64,000 bases of DNA from Youhaiella tibetensis (GCF_008000755.1 NZ_CP041690.1:3870001-3934000), one strand, 5' to 3'; shown: positions 30,515 through 40,322, counted from the stretch's first letter. A program made the numbers and translations. Notes: a model not told the origin generated them from the sequence alone.

Positions 30515-31093
30515 ATGGTGCCCGACCCCCAGACCACCAAGGCCGAAAGGCATGAACTGGCGGCCCTTCTGGGCACCACGCCGATCGTGCTCGTGGGCAT
30601 GATGGGTGCCGGCAAGACCACCGTCGGCCGCCGCATCGCCGCCAAGCTCGGGCGCAGGTTCCTGGACAGCGACGATGAGATCGAGGCGGCCGCCGGCATG
30701 AGCATCGAGGAATTCTTCGCCGCCCATGGCGAACCCGAATTCCGCGCCGGGGAGGCCCGCGTCATCGCCCGGCTGCTCAAGGAAGACAACATCGTCCTCG
30801 CCACCGGCGGCGGCGCCTTCGTCAATCCCGAGACGCGCACCCTCATCAACACCAATGCGGTTTCGGTGTGGATCAAGGCCGAGTTCGAGCTCCTGTTCGC
30901 CCGCGTCTCGCGGCGTTCGAACCGCCCCCTGCTCAAGACCGCCAATCCGCGCGATACGCTCAAGAAGCTGATCGAGACGCGCTACCCGATCTATGCGGAA
31001 GCCCACGTGACGGTGGTTTCCACCGACGTGCCCCAGGATACGGTCGCCAACGAAGTGATCGAAGCGGTCCACGCCCATCTCAAGGACAAATGA
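30515..31093 (+). CDS. aroK: Shikimate kinase
   Basis: Phosphorylates shikimate at O3 in the aromatic amino-acid pathway. The 192 residues have Walker A GMMGAGKTTVGRRIA, the shikimate-binding FLDSDDEIE and GEPEFRAGE motifs, GGGAF, and the LID region RRSNRPLL. The ATG at 30515 is preceded by CCGGAG; an upstream in-frame start at 30464 adds a stretch without homology. Its stop is one base from the aroB ATG, so the two form an operon. Confidence 0.95.
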   Translation: MVPDPQTTKAERHELAALLGTTPIVLVGMMGAGKTTVGRRIAAKLGRRFLDSDDEIEAAAGMSIEEFFAAHGEPEFRAGEARVIARLLKEDNIVLATGGGAFVNPETRTLINTNAVSVWIKAEFELLFARVSRRSNRPLLKTANPRDTLKKLIETRYPIYAEAHVTVVSTDVPQDTVANEVIEAVHAHLKDK

Positions 31094-31094
31094 C

Positions 31095-32213
31095 ATGCCC
31101 AGCGCCGCCCTGCACACGGTCCACGTTCCGCTCGAGGGGCGCGCCTATGACATCCTGATCGGACCCGGCCTGCTCGAGGGCGCCGGCGAACGGCTCAAGG
31201 CGCAGTTTCCCGGCCGCCGCTTCGGCATCGTCACCGACACCGAAGTCGCCCGCGCGCAATTGCCCCGCCTAACCGCCAGCCTCGATGCGGCAGGGCTGAA
31301 CCACGCCACCGTCACCGTGCCCAACGGGGAGGCCAGCAAGTCGTTTTCGCGCCTCAACGAGGTGGTCGAGGCCATTCTCGCCGCCCGGCTGGAGCGCGGC
31401 GACATCATCATCGCCCTGGGTGGCGGCGTGGTGGGCGACCTCGCCGGCTTTGCCGCCGCCGTGGCGCGGCGCGGCATGGATTTCGTCCAGGTGCCGACCT
31501 CGCTCCTGGCCCAGGTCGACAGCTCCGTGGGCGGCAAGACCGGCATCAACTCCCCGCACGGCAAGAACCTCATCGGCGCCTTCCACCAGCCCCGGCTGGT
31601 GCTGGCGGACCTGGATGCCCTCGCCACCCTCCCCCCGCGCGAATTCGCCGCCGGCTATGCGGAAGTGGCCAAATACGGCCTCATCGATGACGAGGCCTAT
31701 TTCTTCTGGCTCGAGGAAAACCAGCGCGAAATCTTCGAAGGGGGCCCGGCACGGGCGGAAGCCATCGCGCGCGCCTGCGCCGCCAAGACGCGCTTCGTGC
31801 TGGCCGACGAAAAGGAAACCGGCGTGCGCGCGCTTCTCAACCTGGGGCACACGTTCGGCCACGCGCTCGAAACCGCCACCGGCTATTCGAGCCGCCTGCT
31901 GCATGGGGAAGGCGTGGCCATCGGCATGGTCCTGGCCCACCAGTTCTCGGCGAGCAAGGGCCTGGCCCCGTCCCAGGACACCGGCCGGGTGATCCAGCAC
32001 CTCAAGGCCGCCGGGCTGCCCACTCGGATCGCCGACATTGCGGGCGACAAGCTCGACGCCGACGAATTGCTGCGCAATATCGCCCAGGACAAGAAGGTCG
32101 TGCGCGGCGCCCTCACCTTCATCCTCACCCGCGGCATCGGCAAGGCCTTCATCGAAAAGAACGTCGCCCCCGATGAGGTGCGCGCCTTCCTCGGCGAGGC
32201 GCTGAAGGCCTGA
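31095..32213 (+). CDS. aroB: 3-dehydroquinate synthase
   Basis: Converts DAHP to 3-dehydroquinate, step two of the shikimate pathway, using NAD and zinc. The 372 residues show NGEASKSF, the NAD loop ALGGGVVGDLAGFAAAV, QVPTSLLAQVDSSVGGKTGIN, and zinc ligands in GYAEVAKYG and LNLGHTFGHALE. It directly follows aroK. It is convergent with the secreted OmpA-domain gene, with only 3 bp between stops. Confidence 0.97.
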   Translation: MPSAALHTVHVPLEGRAYDILIGPGLLEGAGERLKAQFPGRRFGIVTDTEVARAQLPRLTASLDAAGLNHATVTVPNGEASKSFSRLNEVVEAILAARLERGDIIIALGGGVVGDLAGFAAAVARRGMDFVQVPTSLLAQVDSSVGGKTGINSPHGKNLIGAFHQPRLVLADLDALATLPPREFAAGYAEVAKYGLIDDEAYFFWLEENQREIFEGGPARAEAIARACAAKTRFVLADEKETGVRALLNLGHTFGHALETATGYSSRLLHGEGVAIGMVLAHQFSASKGLAPSQDTGRVIQHLKAAGLPTRIADIAGDKLDADELLRNIAQDKKVVRGALTFILTRGIGKAFIEKNVAPDEVRAFLGEALKA

Positions 32214-32216
32214 CGC

Positions 32217-33341
32217 CTAGGGCGTGACGGCGATGACGACGCGCCGGTTGGCGCGGGCGCTCGGCCCGAACTTGGTGGTCTCGCCCACGCCCGTTGCCTC
32301 GGCCTTTTCGAACTTGATGCCCTTGTCGCGCAGATACTTGAGCGCGTTCTGCGCCCGCTCGACCGAGAACAGGGCATTGGTGGCGTAAGAGCCATAGGTA
32401 TCCGAATAGCCCGTCAGCGTGATCGAGCAGGTCTGCGCGCCGATCTCCTCGGCAATGGCATCGAGCTGCTTGTTGGTAGCGGGGGTAAGATCGTTCGAGT
32501 TCTGGCCGAAGCCGGTGACGTCGAAGGATTTTTCGAGGGTGCAGGTGGCGGTCTGTGCGGCTGCCGCCTTGGCCGGCGCCGCCTCGGCTGCGGCGACCTT
32601 GTCCTCTGGGGCGGCGGCTTCGGCCGGCTCGGGCGCGCCAGCAGGTTCCGGCTTGGCTTCGGGCTCAGGCTGCGGGGCAGGCTTGGCTTCTTCCGCCTTG
32701 GGTTCGGCTGGCGCAGCTGGTTTGGCCGCTGGAGCCGGCGCCTCGGGCTCGGCGGGCGTCTCGGCAGCCGGGGTGGCCGGTTCGGCGGGCTTGGCGGCCG
32801 GAGGCGCCGACTCGTCCGCAGCGGCCTCGGGCCAGCCGCCCTCGGGCGCCAGCGACACCGCCTGGGTGGTGTTGTCGTTGATGGCCAGGTAATCCCCGAC
32901 CATCTGGTTGGGCTCAAGCCCGGCCTTGGTCACCGTCGCCAGGTTCGCCGCCTTGATCTCGACCCCGTTGAGGGTGACCGAGGAGACGAAGAGGTTGCGG
33001 TCGCGGTTGGAGCCATCCCCGCCATAGGCCTCGTTGGTGAGGCTGATGCGGATCTCCCCGGTGGGGCGGAAATCGGCCTCGGGAATATCGAAGCTGAAGC
33101 TTTCGACATATTGGGACTTGTCCACAGCATCGGCGAAACGCTGGTCGGTTCCGGTGTCGATGGCCTTGTCCACAGCCCCTTCCCCGACCGGCTTGCCATC
33201 GAAAGTCACGACGAATTTGGGCGGGCCGTCATAGGCCTCCCCGCCGATGACAAGGACCAGCCTGGCCGGCGCCGCCATCGCGATACCGGGGATGAAGGCC
33301 AGCGCAAAAGCGGTGGCCAGCATTGTATTTTTTCCGTTCAT
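32217..33341 (-). CDS. Secreted OmpA-domain protein with N-terminal CBM60-like beta domain
   Basis: The 374 residues start with a signal peptide ending FIPGIAMA|APARLV. Residues about 23-170 resemble the calcium-dependent xylan-binding (CBM60-type) fold: VIGGEAYDGPPKFVVTFDG, then FSFDIPEADFRPTGEIRISL and a Asp/Asn-rich GGDGSNRDRNLFV. About 100 residues of Ala/Pro/Glu-rich linker follow. The C-terminal OmpA domain (about 265-374) shows LTGYSDTYGSYATNALFSVE and ARANRRVVIAV, and should bind peptidoglycan. The frame is open upstream to 33482, but the ATG at 33341 makes the signal peptide. The carbohydrate-binding role is inferred from pattern only. Confidence 0.82.
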   Translation of the reverse strand: MNGKNTMLATAFALAFIPGIAMAAPARLVLVIGGEAYDGPPKFVVTFDGKPVGEGAVDKAIDTGTDQRFADAVDKSQYVESFSFDIPEADFRPTGEIRISLTNEAYGGDGSNRDRNLFVSSVTLNGVEIKAANLATVTKAGLEPNQMVGDYLAINDNTTQAVSLAPEGGWPEAAADESAPPAAKPAEPATPAAETPAEPEAPAPAAKPAAPAEPKAEEAKPAPQPEPEAKPEPAGAPEPAEAAAPEDKVAAAEAAPAKAAAAQTATCTLEKSFDVTGFGQNSNDLTPATNKQLDAIAEEIGAQTCSITLTGYSDTYGSYATNALFSVERAQNALKYLRDKGIKFEKAEATGVGETTKFGPSARANRRVVIAVTP

Positions 33342-33557
33342 GGTCGCCCTCCTGCTCAATGTCGCAGAAGTGGCTAGAGGCCAAGAAGGGCGATTCTTCG
33401 CCGCGTTGATGGCAGCGCAGCACCGCTTCGCCACACAATCGCCGGCTTGATGAACGGCAAATGCCAATATGTGAACGGCCACAAGGGGCTGGATCGCGGT
33501 AAATTGTGGCGCATGCGGCTTGCACTGCGCCGATCGATACCCGATCTAGGCGTGACG

Positions 33558-33851
33558 TCAGGCGATATCCCTGGGCAATTGCGTGGGGGCGCCGGGCGGC
33601 AGCACCTCGATCGCCAGGGCATGCACACCCCCCTTGATTTCGGCGTCGAGCGCCTCCATCACGGCGCGGTGTTGCGCCAGGCGGGTCATCCCGGCAAAAT
33701 GCCGGGTCGCGATTCTGACGCGGAAATGCGTTTCTCCGCCCTCGCGCCAGCCGGCATGGCCACGATGTTTGTGGCTGTCGTCGATCACCTCGAGGTGCTC
33801 GGGCTCAAATTTGACGGAAAGTTTCTCGATCATGGTGTCGCGGACGGACAT
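33558..33851 (-). CDS. BolA family protein
   Basis: Small KH-like fold protein of 97 residues, with EHLEVIDDSHKHRGHAG and ETHFRVRIATRHFAGMTRLAQHRAV, the typical BolA signature that includes the conserved His and FAGM segment. BolA proteins partner monothiol glutaredoxins in iron-sulfur trafficking or bind DNA. An in-frame TTG at 33863 exists; the ATG at 33851 is preferred. It is divergent from the J-domain gene by 47 bp, the standard bolA-dnaJ-cobS-cobT neighbourhood of Rhizobiales. Confidence 0.92.
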   Translation of the reverse strand: MSVRDTMIEKLSVKFEPEHLEVIDDSHKHRGHAGWREGGETHFRVRIATRHFAGMTRLAQHRAVMEALDAEIKGGVHALAIEVLPPGAPTQLPRDIA

Positions 33852-33898
33852 CGGAAGTCGCAATCTTTAGTTATCGGTTCGGGTTGTAGTTAGGCGCA

Positions 33899-34546
33899 AT
33901 GAAACTGGATTCCAAGCTGTTCGATGCCATCCGCATCCGGCCCCGGCACCAGGAAGAGCCCAAGGTGGAAGCCCCGCCTTGTGCCTGGGAGGGCTGTGAC
34001 CAAGCGGGCCTCTATCGCGCCCCCAAAGGCCATCGCGCCGAGGGGGAGTACCACCATTTCTGCCTGGAGCACGTCCGGCACTACAACATCGCCTTCAATT
34101 TCTTCTCGGGCATGAGCCAGGACGACGTGGAGGCCTATGTCTCCCGCACCACCCAGACCGACGGACGGCCGACCTGGGGCATGGGCGCCAAGCCCGGCCC
34201 GGGCGCGCAGCCCAACCGGCCCGGCAAGGGCTCGAAAACCTACGCGCGCGGCGAGCGCTTCCACGATCCCTTCCACGTCTTCGCACGCTACCAGCGCTAC
34301 CAGAACAAGTCGGCCGGGCCCAAGACCGAGCGCAAGCGCCCGCTGGGCGAACTCGACCGGCGCGCCTTCGAGGCGCTGGGCCTGGAAGGCGTGGCCAAGT
34401 CCGACGAGATCAAGAAGGCCTACAAGGCCCTGGTCAAGATCCACCACCCCGACGCCAATGGCGGCGACCGCTCCTCCGAAGACCGGCTGCGCGCCATCAT
34501 CGTGGCCTATACGCATCTGAAGAATACCGGGTACGTGACGCGCTAG
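33899..34546 (+). CDS. J domain-containing protein with N-terminal Cys/His cluster
   Basis: Protein of 215 residues with a C-terminal J domain (about 150-210: FEALGLEGVAKSDEIKKAYK and the HPD tripeptide in KIHHPDANGG). The N-terminal part has a possible zinc site (CAWEGC and HHFCLEHVRHYN). There is no Gly/Phe region or DnaJ zinc finger, so this is a specialised DnaK co-chaperone rather than DnaJ. It is always found next to cobS in Rhizobiales to my knowledge, and a role with cobaltochelatase is unproven. A repeat pair separates it from cobS. Confidence 0.9.
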   Translation: MKLDSKLFDAIRIRPRHQEEPKVEAPPCAWEGCDQAGLYRAPKGHRAEGEYHHFCLEHVRHYNIAFNFFSGMSQDDVEAYVSRTTQTDGRPTWGMGAKPGPGAQPNRPGKGSKTYARGERFHDPFHVFARYQRYQNKSAGPKTERKRPLGELDRRAFEALGLEGVAKSDEIKKAYKALVKIHHPDANGGDRSSEDRLRAIIVAYTHLKNTGYVTR

Positions 34547-34588
34547 GCCGAGACGGGCCCCGGCACTGAGGCCTCTCAGGGATTGCTG

Positions 34589-34690
34589 CCCCCACCCTCA
34601 GTCCCTCCCCTCGAGGGGGAGGGATGCATTGGGGCACGGTCGAGCCGGAAGGTCTCACTCCTCCTCGTGGGGGGAGAACAAGGGTGGGGG
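34589..34690. repeat. CCCTCCCC-family intergenic repeat, inverted pair 2
   Basis: The left copy has CCCCCACCC then CCCTCCCCTCGAGGGGGAGGG (palindrome around CTCGAG). The right copy at about 34661-34690 has CTCCTCGTGGGGGGAG then AAGGGTGGGGG, in inverted order. It lies between the J-domain gene and cobS. Confidence 0.75.
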
Positions 34691-34805
34691 CGCGCCAACC
34701 GCGATGCCCATCATCAACGCTAGGCCCTAGCCGCCAATACTGCTATAGAGCCCGCTGTCCGATTTGTGACGGCCCACCTAACACCCTGCTCGAGGGACTT
34801 CGATT

Positions 34806-35786
34806 ATGACTGACTTCACCAATTTGCCGGACACCGAATACAAGGTCCGTGACCTTTTCGGTATCGACAGCGACATGGTGGTCAAGGGCTATGCCGAACC
34901 GACCGCGCACGTGCCGCCGGCCGATCCGGATTACCTGTTCGACCGCAATACCACGCTCGCCATTCTCGCCGGTTTCGCCTTCAACCGCCGCGTCATGGTG
35001 CAGGGTTACCACGGTACCGGCAAATCGACCCATATCGAGCAGGTCGCATCGCGCCTCAACTGGCCGCTGGTGCGCGTGAACCTGGACAGCCACGTCTCGC
35101 GTATCGACCTGGTCGGCAAGGACGCCATCGTCCTCAAGGACGGCAAGCAGGTCACCGAATTCCGCGACGGCATTCTCCCCTGGGCGGTGCAGAACAACAT
35201 CGCGCTGGTCTTTGACGAATACGACGCCGGCCGCCCGGACGTGATGTTCGTGATCCAGCGCGTGCTCGAAGTCGCCGGCCGCCTGACGCTGCTCGACCAG
35301 AACCGCGTGATCACGCCCCACCCGGCCTTCCGCCTCTTCGCCACCACCAACACCATCGGTCTGGGCGATACCTCCGGCCTCTATCACGGCACCCAGCAGA
35401 TCAACCAGGGCCAGATGGACCGCTGGAGCCTGGTGGTGACGCTCAACTACCTGCCCCACGACAAGGAAGTCGGCATCGTTCTGGCCAAGAACAAAAGCTA
35501 TGCCGCCACCGAGAAGGGCAAGAAGACCGTCTCCAACATGGTGCGCCTGGCCGATCTCACCCGCTCGGCCTTCATGAACGGGGACCTTTCCACCGTCATG
35601 AGCCCGCGTACCGTGATCACCTGGGCCGAGAACGCCCAGATCTTCGGCGATATCGGCTTTGCCTTCCGGCTGACCTTCCTCAACAAGTGCGACGAACTCG
35701 AACGCCCCGTGGTGGCCGAGTTCTACCAGCGCGTGTTCGGCGAAGACCTGCCCGAATCCTCGGCCAACCTGGCGGTGACCGCCTGA
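34806..35786 (+). CDS. cobS: Cobaltochelatase subunit CobS
   Basis: AAA+ ATPase of the aerobic (late-insertion) cobalamin pathway: with CobT and CobN it inserts cobalt into hydrogenobyrinic acid a,c-diamide. The 326 residues show the N-terminal [19 protein letters not shown], Walker [14 protein letters not shown], Walker [14 protein letters not shown] and sensor sequence [14 protein letters not shown]. The cobN gene is not in this window. It is followed 18 bp later by a methyltransferase gene rather than directly by cobT. Confidence 0.97.
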   Translation: MTDFTNLPDTEYKVRDLFGIDSDMVVKGYAEPTAHVPPADPDYLFDRNTTLAILAGFAFNRRVMVQGYHGTGKSTHIEQVASRLNWPLVRVNLDSHVSRIDLVGKDAIVLKDGKQVTEFRDGILPWAVQNNIALVFDEYDAGRPDVMFVIQRVLEVAGRLTLLDQNRVITPHPAFRLFATTNTIGLGDTSGLYHGTQQINQGQMDRWSLVVTLNYLPHDKEVGIVLAKNKSYAATEKGKKTVSNMVRLADLTRSAFMNGDLSTVMSPRTVITWAENAQIFGDIGFAFRLTFLNKCDELERPVVAEFYQRVFGEDLPESSANLAVTA

Positions 35787-35804
35787 TCTCCCTGGAGATG
35801 CCCG

Positions 35805-36545
35805 TTGGCCCAGAACATCTACGACGACACGGCCTTCTTTGAGGGTTACAGCCAGATTCCGCGCTCCCGCCTCGGCTTGGCGGGCGCACCGGAATGGCCT
35901 GCCCTCAAGGCCATGTTGCCCGATGTGAGGGGCAAGCGGGTTCTCGACCTGGGCTGCGGGTTCGGCGCCTTCGGACGCTGGGCCATCGAGAACGGCGCCG
36001 AGAGCGTTCTGGGTGTCGATCTTTCCGAAAACATGCTCAGGACGGCGCGCGAGCGGACCGGCGACATGCCGATCACCTACGTGCAGGCCAACCTGGAAGA
36101 TTATGTGCCGGCGGCCGATGCCTACGACCTCGTCTATTCGACGCTGGCGGTGCACTACCTCGAGGATTTCGACGCGTTCTGCCGCAAGGTGCGCGCCGCG
36201 CTCGGCGAGGCCGGGGCGTTCGTCTTTACGACCGAGCACCCGATCTTCGCCGCCCGGGCCAATCCAGACTGGATCACGGATGGCGCGGGCAAGCGCGCCT
36301 ACGCGATCAGCGACTACAATGTGGAAGGCCCCCGGCTCACCAACTGGATTGCCGAGGGCGTCGTCAAATACCACCGCACCATCGCAACGATGGTGAACAC
36401 TCTCCGGCGCCATGGCCTCCTCATCGAGGCCCTGGACGAATGGGGGCCGACCGCCGAGGAACTGGCTGCCAAGCCGGGCCTTGCCGAGGAGGTCGTGCGC
36501 CCGCAACTCCTGCTCGTTTCGACCCGCGTCGAAATGGGACGCTAA
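35805..36545 (+). CDS. Class I SAM-dependent methyltransferase between cobS and cobT
   Basis: Protein of 246 residues with a clear SAM-binding motif (VLDLGCGFGAFGRWAIENGA), an acidic second-strand end (LGVDLSENML) and the post-motif VYSTLAVHYLEDFDAF. The N-terminal YDDTAFFEGYSQIPRSRLGL is typical of small-molecule methyltransferases. The substrate is unknown. It lacks the motifs of the CobI/CobJ/CobM tetrapyrrole methylase fold, so it is not a corrin-ring methylase of that class. The start is TTG at 35805, and spacings to cobS and cobT are 18 bp each, so it is co-transcribed. Confidence 0.88.
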   Translation: MAQNIYDDTAFFEGYSQIPRSRLGLAGAPEWPALKAMLPDVRGKRVLDLGCGFGAFGRWAIENGAESVLGVDLSENMLRTARERTGDMPITYVQANLEDYVPAADAYDLVYSTLAVHYLEDFDAFCRKVRAALGEAGAFVFTTEHPIFAARANPDWITDGAGKRAYAISDYNVEGPRLTNWIAEGVVKYHRTIATMVNTLRRHGLLIEALDEWGPTAEELAAKPGLAEEVVRPQLLLVSTRVEMGR

Positions 36546-36563
36546 CCGACCACCGGACCGAAG

Positions 36564-38453
36564 ATGGCACAAGCTCCGCGCAACAAAGGCAACAGACCCG
36601 ACCAGACGGCGACCTTCAAGTCGGCCGTGGGAGCGACGGTGCGCGCCATCGGCGGCAAGCCCGAGCTCGAGGTGAGCTTCACCGCCGACCGCCCGATCCT
36701 GACTTCGGACAAGGCCCGGCTCGCCAACCTGCCCCGCCTGCCGACCCGGCGCGATATCGCCATTGCCCGCGGCCAGGGCGACGCCATGGCGATGCGCCTG
36801 GCCAGCCACGACCCCGAAAAGCACCGCAAGCGCGCGCCCTCCGACCCGATCGCGCGTGCCGCGTTCGACGCACTCGAGCAGGCCCGCTGCGAGTCGCTTG
36901 GCGTCGTGCGCATGCCCGGCATGGGCCAGAACATTTCCGAGATGCTCGAGGACCGGCTGTTCCGGGCCAATTTCGCCGAGGTCTCCGACAAGAACGACGC
37001 CCCGCTCGCCGAGGTGCTTGGCCTGATGCTGCGCGAAAAGATCGCCGGCGTCGCCATCCCGCCCTCCGGCCACGCCATCGTCGACCTGTGGCGTGACGAG
37101 ATCGAGAACAAGGCCGGCGGCTCGCTCGACGACCTGCTGAGCCGGTTCGAGGACCAGGACGATTTCGCCAAGGTCGCCAAGGCGCTGCTGCGCGACCTCA
37201 ACCTCGTGCCCGACAGCGAGCTGGACGACTACGACGGCGAGGACGGGGAAGAGGACGCCGACCAGAACCCCGACCAGGGCCAGTCCGACGAGGACAACCA
37301 GGAACAGGGCGAAGGCGAGAACCAGGACGCCCAGTCCGACCAGGACGAAAAGCCCGGTTCTTCCGAAGAGGAAGGCGAGGTCGAGGGCTCGGAAACCGAC
37401 ATGGCCGAGACCGACGAGGAGGCGACCACCGAAGCCGGCGAGGAATCGCCGAACCCGCCGCCGCCCGGCAAGGTCGAGGAGCGCCTCACCAACCAGTTCA
37501 ACTACAAGATCTTCACCCAGAAGTTCGACGAGATCGTCAAGGCGAGCGAATTGTGCCCGCCCGAGGAACTCGACCAGTTGCGCGCCCTGCTCGACAAGCA
37601 GCTCGAAAACCTGGCCGGCGCCGTGGCGCGACTGGCCAACAAGCTCCAGCGGCGCCTCATGGCGCAGCAGAACCGCTCCTGGACGTTCGACCTGGAGGAA
37701 GGCCTGCTCGATTCGGCCCGCCTCACCCGCGTCGTCATCGACCCCATGGCCCCCCTCTCGTTCAAGGTCGAGAACGACACCGATTTCCGCGACACCGTGG
37801 TGACGTTGCTGATCGACAATTCCGGCTCGATGCGCGGGCGCCCGATCACCATCGCGGCGATCTGCGGGGACATTCTCGCCCGCACGCTCGAGCGCTGCGG
37901 CGTCAAGGTCGAGATCCTGGGCTTCACCACCCGCGCCTGGAAGGGCGGCAAGAGCCGCGAGGCGTGGCTGGAAGCCGGGCGCCCGGCCAATCCGGGCCGC
38001 GTCAACGACATCCGCCACATCATCTACAAGGCCGCCGACGAGCCCTGGCGCCATGCGCGCCGCAACCTCGGGCTGATGATGCGCGAAGGCCTGCTCAAGG
38101 AAAACATCGACGGGGAGGCCCTGCAATGGGCCGAGAAGCGCCTCCTGGCGCGCCCGGAGAACCGCCGCATCCTGATGGTGATCTCGGACGGCGCCCCGGT
38201 CGACGATTCGACCCAGTCGGTCAATGCCGGCAACTACCTCGAGGCGCACCTGCGCCAGGTGATCGAGGACATCGAGACGCGTTCGCCCATCCAGCTGGTG
38301 GCGGTGGGCATCGGCCATGACGTGACGCGCTATTACCGGCGCGCGGTGACGTTGCTCGACGCCGAGGAACTGGCGGGCGCTCTTACCGACGAGCTGGCCT
38401 CGCTCTTTGACGAGGAGCCCCCGGCGGCGGCCGGGCGGCGCGGTCGGCGATGA
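36564..38453 (+). CDS. cobT: Cobaltochelatase subunit CobT
   Basis: Partner of CobS in the cobaltochelatase. The 629 residues comprise an N-terminal helical part, a very acidic central linker (about residues 215-295, dominated by Glu/Asp/Gln), and a C-terminal von Willebrand A-type domain with the metal-ion site [17 protein letters not shown] and [14 protein letters not shown]. The acidic linker is the family's usual feature. Its stop overlaps the start of the phytase-like gene (ATGA). Confidence 0.97.
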   Translation: MAQAPRNKGNRPDQTATFKSAVGATVRAIGGKPELEVSFTADRPILTSDKARLANLPRLPTRRDIAIARGQGDAMAMRLASHDPEKHRKRAPSDPIARAAFDALEQARCESLGVVRMPGMGQNISEMLEDRLFRANFAEVSDKNDAPLAEVLGLMLREKIAGVAIPPSGHAIVDLWRDEIENKAGGSLDDLLSRFEDQDDFAKVAKALLRDLNLVPDSELDDYDGEDGEEDADQNPDQGQSDEDNQEQGEGENQDAQSDQDEKPGSSEEEGEVEGSETDMAETDEEATTEAGEESPNPPPPGKVEERLTNQFNYKIFTQKFDEIVKASELCPPEELDQLRALLDKQLENLAGAVARLANKLQRRLMAQQNRSWTFDLEEGLLDSARLTRVVIDPMAPLSFKVENDTDFRDTVVTLLIDNSGSMRGRPITIAAICGDILARTLERCGVKVEILGFTTRAWKGGKSREAWLEAGRPANPGRVNDIRHIIYKAADEPWRHARRNLGLMMREGLLKENIDGEALQWAEKRLLARPENRRILMVISDGAPVDDSTQSVNAGNYLEAHLRQVIEDIETRSPIQLVAVGIGHDVTRYYRRAVTLLDAEELAGALTDELASLFDEEPPAAAGRRGRR

Positions 38454-39469
38454 CCGGGCGGGCCGCGCTAGCGTTCGGCCTGCTGCTCGGTCTCGCCTCC
38501 CTTCCCGTTCTGGCCCAGAGCCCCGGCGAGCCCGGCGCCGAGGGCGTGGCGGCGACCGCCACCCCGATCGAGCATTTCCGCGGTGCGGCCGTGGGCGAAC
38601 GCGTCGATGGCCTCATCTGGCGCGGCGGGCTCAACCTCGTCAGTTCCACGGACGGCTTCGGCGGCCTCTCCTCGCTCGGCTTCATCGGCGATGACGGCCG
38701 GCTGGCCATGGTTTCGGACCGGGGCAATTTCGTCACCGGCCAATTGCTCTACGACGACATGGTGCGCCCGCTCAGCCTCGTCGGCGTCCGCATCGACCCG
38801 ATCCAGAACACCAAGGGTGCCGACCTGCCGCGGGCCTTCGCCCGCGACGCCGAGGCGCTCGATGTCGTGCAGCGCAACGGCGTGCCGGTGGCGGTGCGCG
38901 TGGGTTTTGAGAACCTGACCCGCGTGGCCGACTTCGCGCTCACCGACGCCATACCCGGCGGTCCGGCGAAAAATGTCGAGATCCCGGTGTGGATGGGCGA
39001 GATCCGCTCCAACAAGTCGATCGAATCGCTGTGCATCGCCCCGCCGGCCTCCCCGGTCGCCGGCTCGACCCTGGTCATCATCGAGGGCATCGAGCGCTAT
39101 GGGCGCAACCACGCCGCCACGCTCCTCGGCCGCGCCGACCGCGGGGACCTCGAACTGACCGCCGCCCCCGCCGTCAACCCGACCGATTGCGCCTTCCTCC
39201 CCAACGGCGACCTGCTGGTGCTCGAGCGCGGCACGGCCCTGCTCTCCTTCGTCATGCAGCTGCGCCTGATCCCGGCCGCCGAGGTCAAACCGGGCGCGCT
39301 CATGGAGGGGCGCATCCTGCTGCGCGCCTCGGGAGGGGATATCGACAACATGGAAGGGGTGGCCGTGCACAAGGCCCCGGACGGGGAAGTGCGCATTACC
39401 CTGCTCTCGGACAACAATTTCAACGACTGGGAGCGCAACCTGCTCCTGGAGTTCGCGCTGCCCGAGTGA
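38450..39469 (+). CDS. Esterase-like activity of phytase family protein, exported
   Basis: Predicted periplasmic beta-propeller protein of 339 residues with a signal peptide ending [12 protein letters not shown]. Features include [34 protein letters not shown] and the acidic C-terminal [20 protein letters not shown], which matches the phytase-like/PF13449 group. The substrate is not established. It is translationally coupled to cobT by a 4-bp overlap, a linkage seen in other Rhizobiales, with no known biochemical link to cobalamin. It is convergent with the queuosine-precursor transporter gene. Confidence 0.88.
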   Translation: MTGRAALAFGLLLGLASLPVLAQSPGEPGAEGVAATATPIEHFRGAAVGERVDGLIWRGGLNLVSSTDGFGGLSSLGFIGDDGRLAMVSDRGNFVTGQLLYDDMVRPLSLVGVRIDPIQNTKGADLPRAFARDAEALDVVQRNGVPVAVRVGFENLTRVADFALTDAIPGGPAKNVEIPVWMGEIRSNKSIESLCIAPPASPVAGSTLVIIEGIERYGRNHAATLLGRADRGDLELTAAPAVNPTDCAFLPNGDLLVLERGTALLSFVMQLRLIPAAEVKPGALMEGRILLRASGGDIDNMEGVAVHKAPDGEVRITLLSDNNFNDWERNLLLEFALPE

Positions 39470-39510
39470 GGGGCATCACCCCCGCCTTCTTGCAAGTTCA
39501 TGCCCATGGC

Positions 39511-39548
39511 TTCCCTCCCCTTGTGGGGAGGGATCGAGGGTAGGGTGG
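39511..39548. repeat. CCCTCCCC-family intergenic repeat, single copy
   Basis: CCCTCCCCTTGTGGGGAGGG followed by ATCGAGGGTAGGGTGG lies between two convergent stops. The palindrome could serve as a two-way terminator. Confidence 0.75.
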
Positions 39549-39558
39549 AAGCGCCGGA

Positions 39559-40209
39559 TTAGGCCGCAACCGCCCGCTGGGGCATGATGGGGCCCATGAG
39601 CAGCCGGTAGGGCGCCAGCAGCAGCGCCGCCGCCAGGAACTTGACCGAGAAATCGCCGGCCGCCAGCGCGATCCAGAGCGGCACCTCCGGCCCCACGCCC
39701 AGCAGCGCCGCCGGGAAGGGCAGCGAGCCATCGGCCATGCCGAAGGCGAGATCGATGCCGGCGAAGAGCGGCGCGAAGGCCAGCGAGAAGAAGATCACCG
39801 TATCGATCAGCGAGCCGAAGAACGAGGCGATGAAGGGCGGCAGGAACCAGGCCAGGCGCCGCAGGCGCGAAAACACCGAAATGTCGAGGAACTGGCCGAC
39901 GAGGAACGCCGTACCCGAGGCGATGGCGATGCGCGGGGTGGCCAGGCGCACCGAGATGGCGACCGCCACCGCGAAGCCGATCACCACCACCAGCCGCGCC
40001 ACGTTGGGGCCGAAATGCCGGTTGGTAAGGTCCGAGACCAGGAAGGCGAAGGGATAGGTGAAGGCGCCCCAGGTGAGGATATCCCCGACATGGACGGAGC
40101 CGAGGTCGAAATTGACCGGATACTGGACCAGGATATTGGAGGCCGTGACCACCACGACCATGGCCAGAACCGCCCAGTAGAACCGGGGTGTATTCAGGTG
40201 AGCGAGCAT
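39559..40209 (-). CDS. Queuosine precursor transporter (YhhQ/QPTR family)
   Basis: Inner-membrane protein of 216 residues with about six helices. The family signature is clear: VVVTASNILVQYPV, then GDILTWGAFTYPFAFLVSDL, TNRHFGP, and GQFLDISVFSRLRR. It imports preQ0/preQ1 for queuosine tRNA modification. No known preQ1 riboswitch could be matched in the 139-bp leader. It follows rpmB but is separated from it by a strong terminator, so it needs its own promoter. Confidence 0.9.
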   Translation of the reverse strand: MLAHLNTPRFYWAVLAMVVVVTASNILVQYPVNFDLGSVHVGDILTWGAFTYPFAFLVSDLTNRHFGPNVARLVVVIGFAVAVAISVRLATPRIAIASGTAFLVGQFLDISVFSRLRRLAWFLPPFIASFFGSLIDTVIFFSLAFAPLFAGIDLAFGMADGSLPFPAALLGVGPEVPLWIALAAGDFSVKFLAAALLLAPYRLLMGPIMPQRAVAA

Positions 40210-40261
40210 CTTGATGCACCTCTATGTCAGCCGCGCTTCCGGCATCAGACCGGCGCAGGCG

Positions 40262-40281
40262 GAAGGGGACGATTCCCTTCC
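40262..40281 (-). other. Hairpin in the leader of the queuosine-precursor transporter
   Basis: Minus strand: GGAAGGG, about six bases, CCCTTCC; perfect 7-bp arms about 55 bases before the transporter ATG. It has no T-tract, so it is not a terminator. A regulatory role is only a possibility. Confidence 0.35.
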
Positions 40282-40295
40282 CTCATAAAAGCAAA

Positions 40296-40322
40296 CCGCG
40301 CGGCTCCTGGGGAGCCGCGCGG
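40296..40322 (-). terminator. Rho-independent terminator of rpmB
   Basis: A perfect 12-bp stem CCGCGCGGCTCC/GGAGCCGCGCGG with a 3-base loop is followed on the minus strand by TTTGCTTTT. It is one of the strongest hairpins in the window. Confidence 0.9.

Noticed and set aside
34743-38318. Very long open frame on the minus strand across cobS, the methyltransferase and cobT
   Set aside because: It is antisense to three well-supported genes. GC-rich codon bias leaves the opposite strand open. The translation is Gly/His/Val/Leu-rich without any domain.
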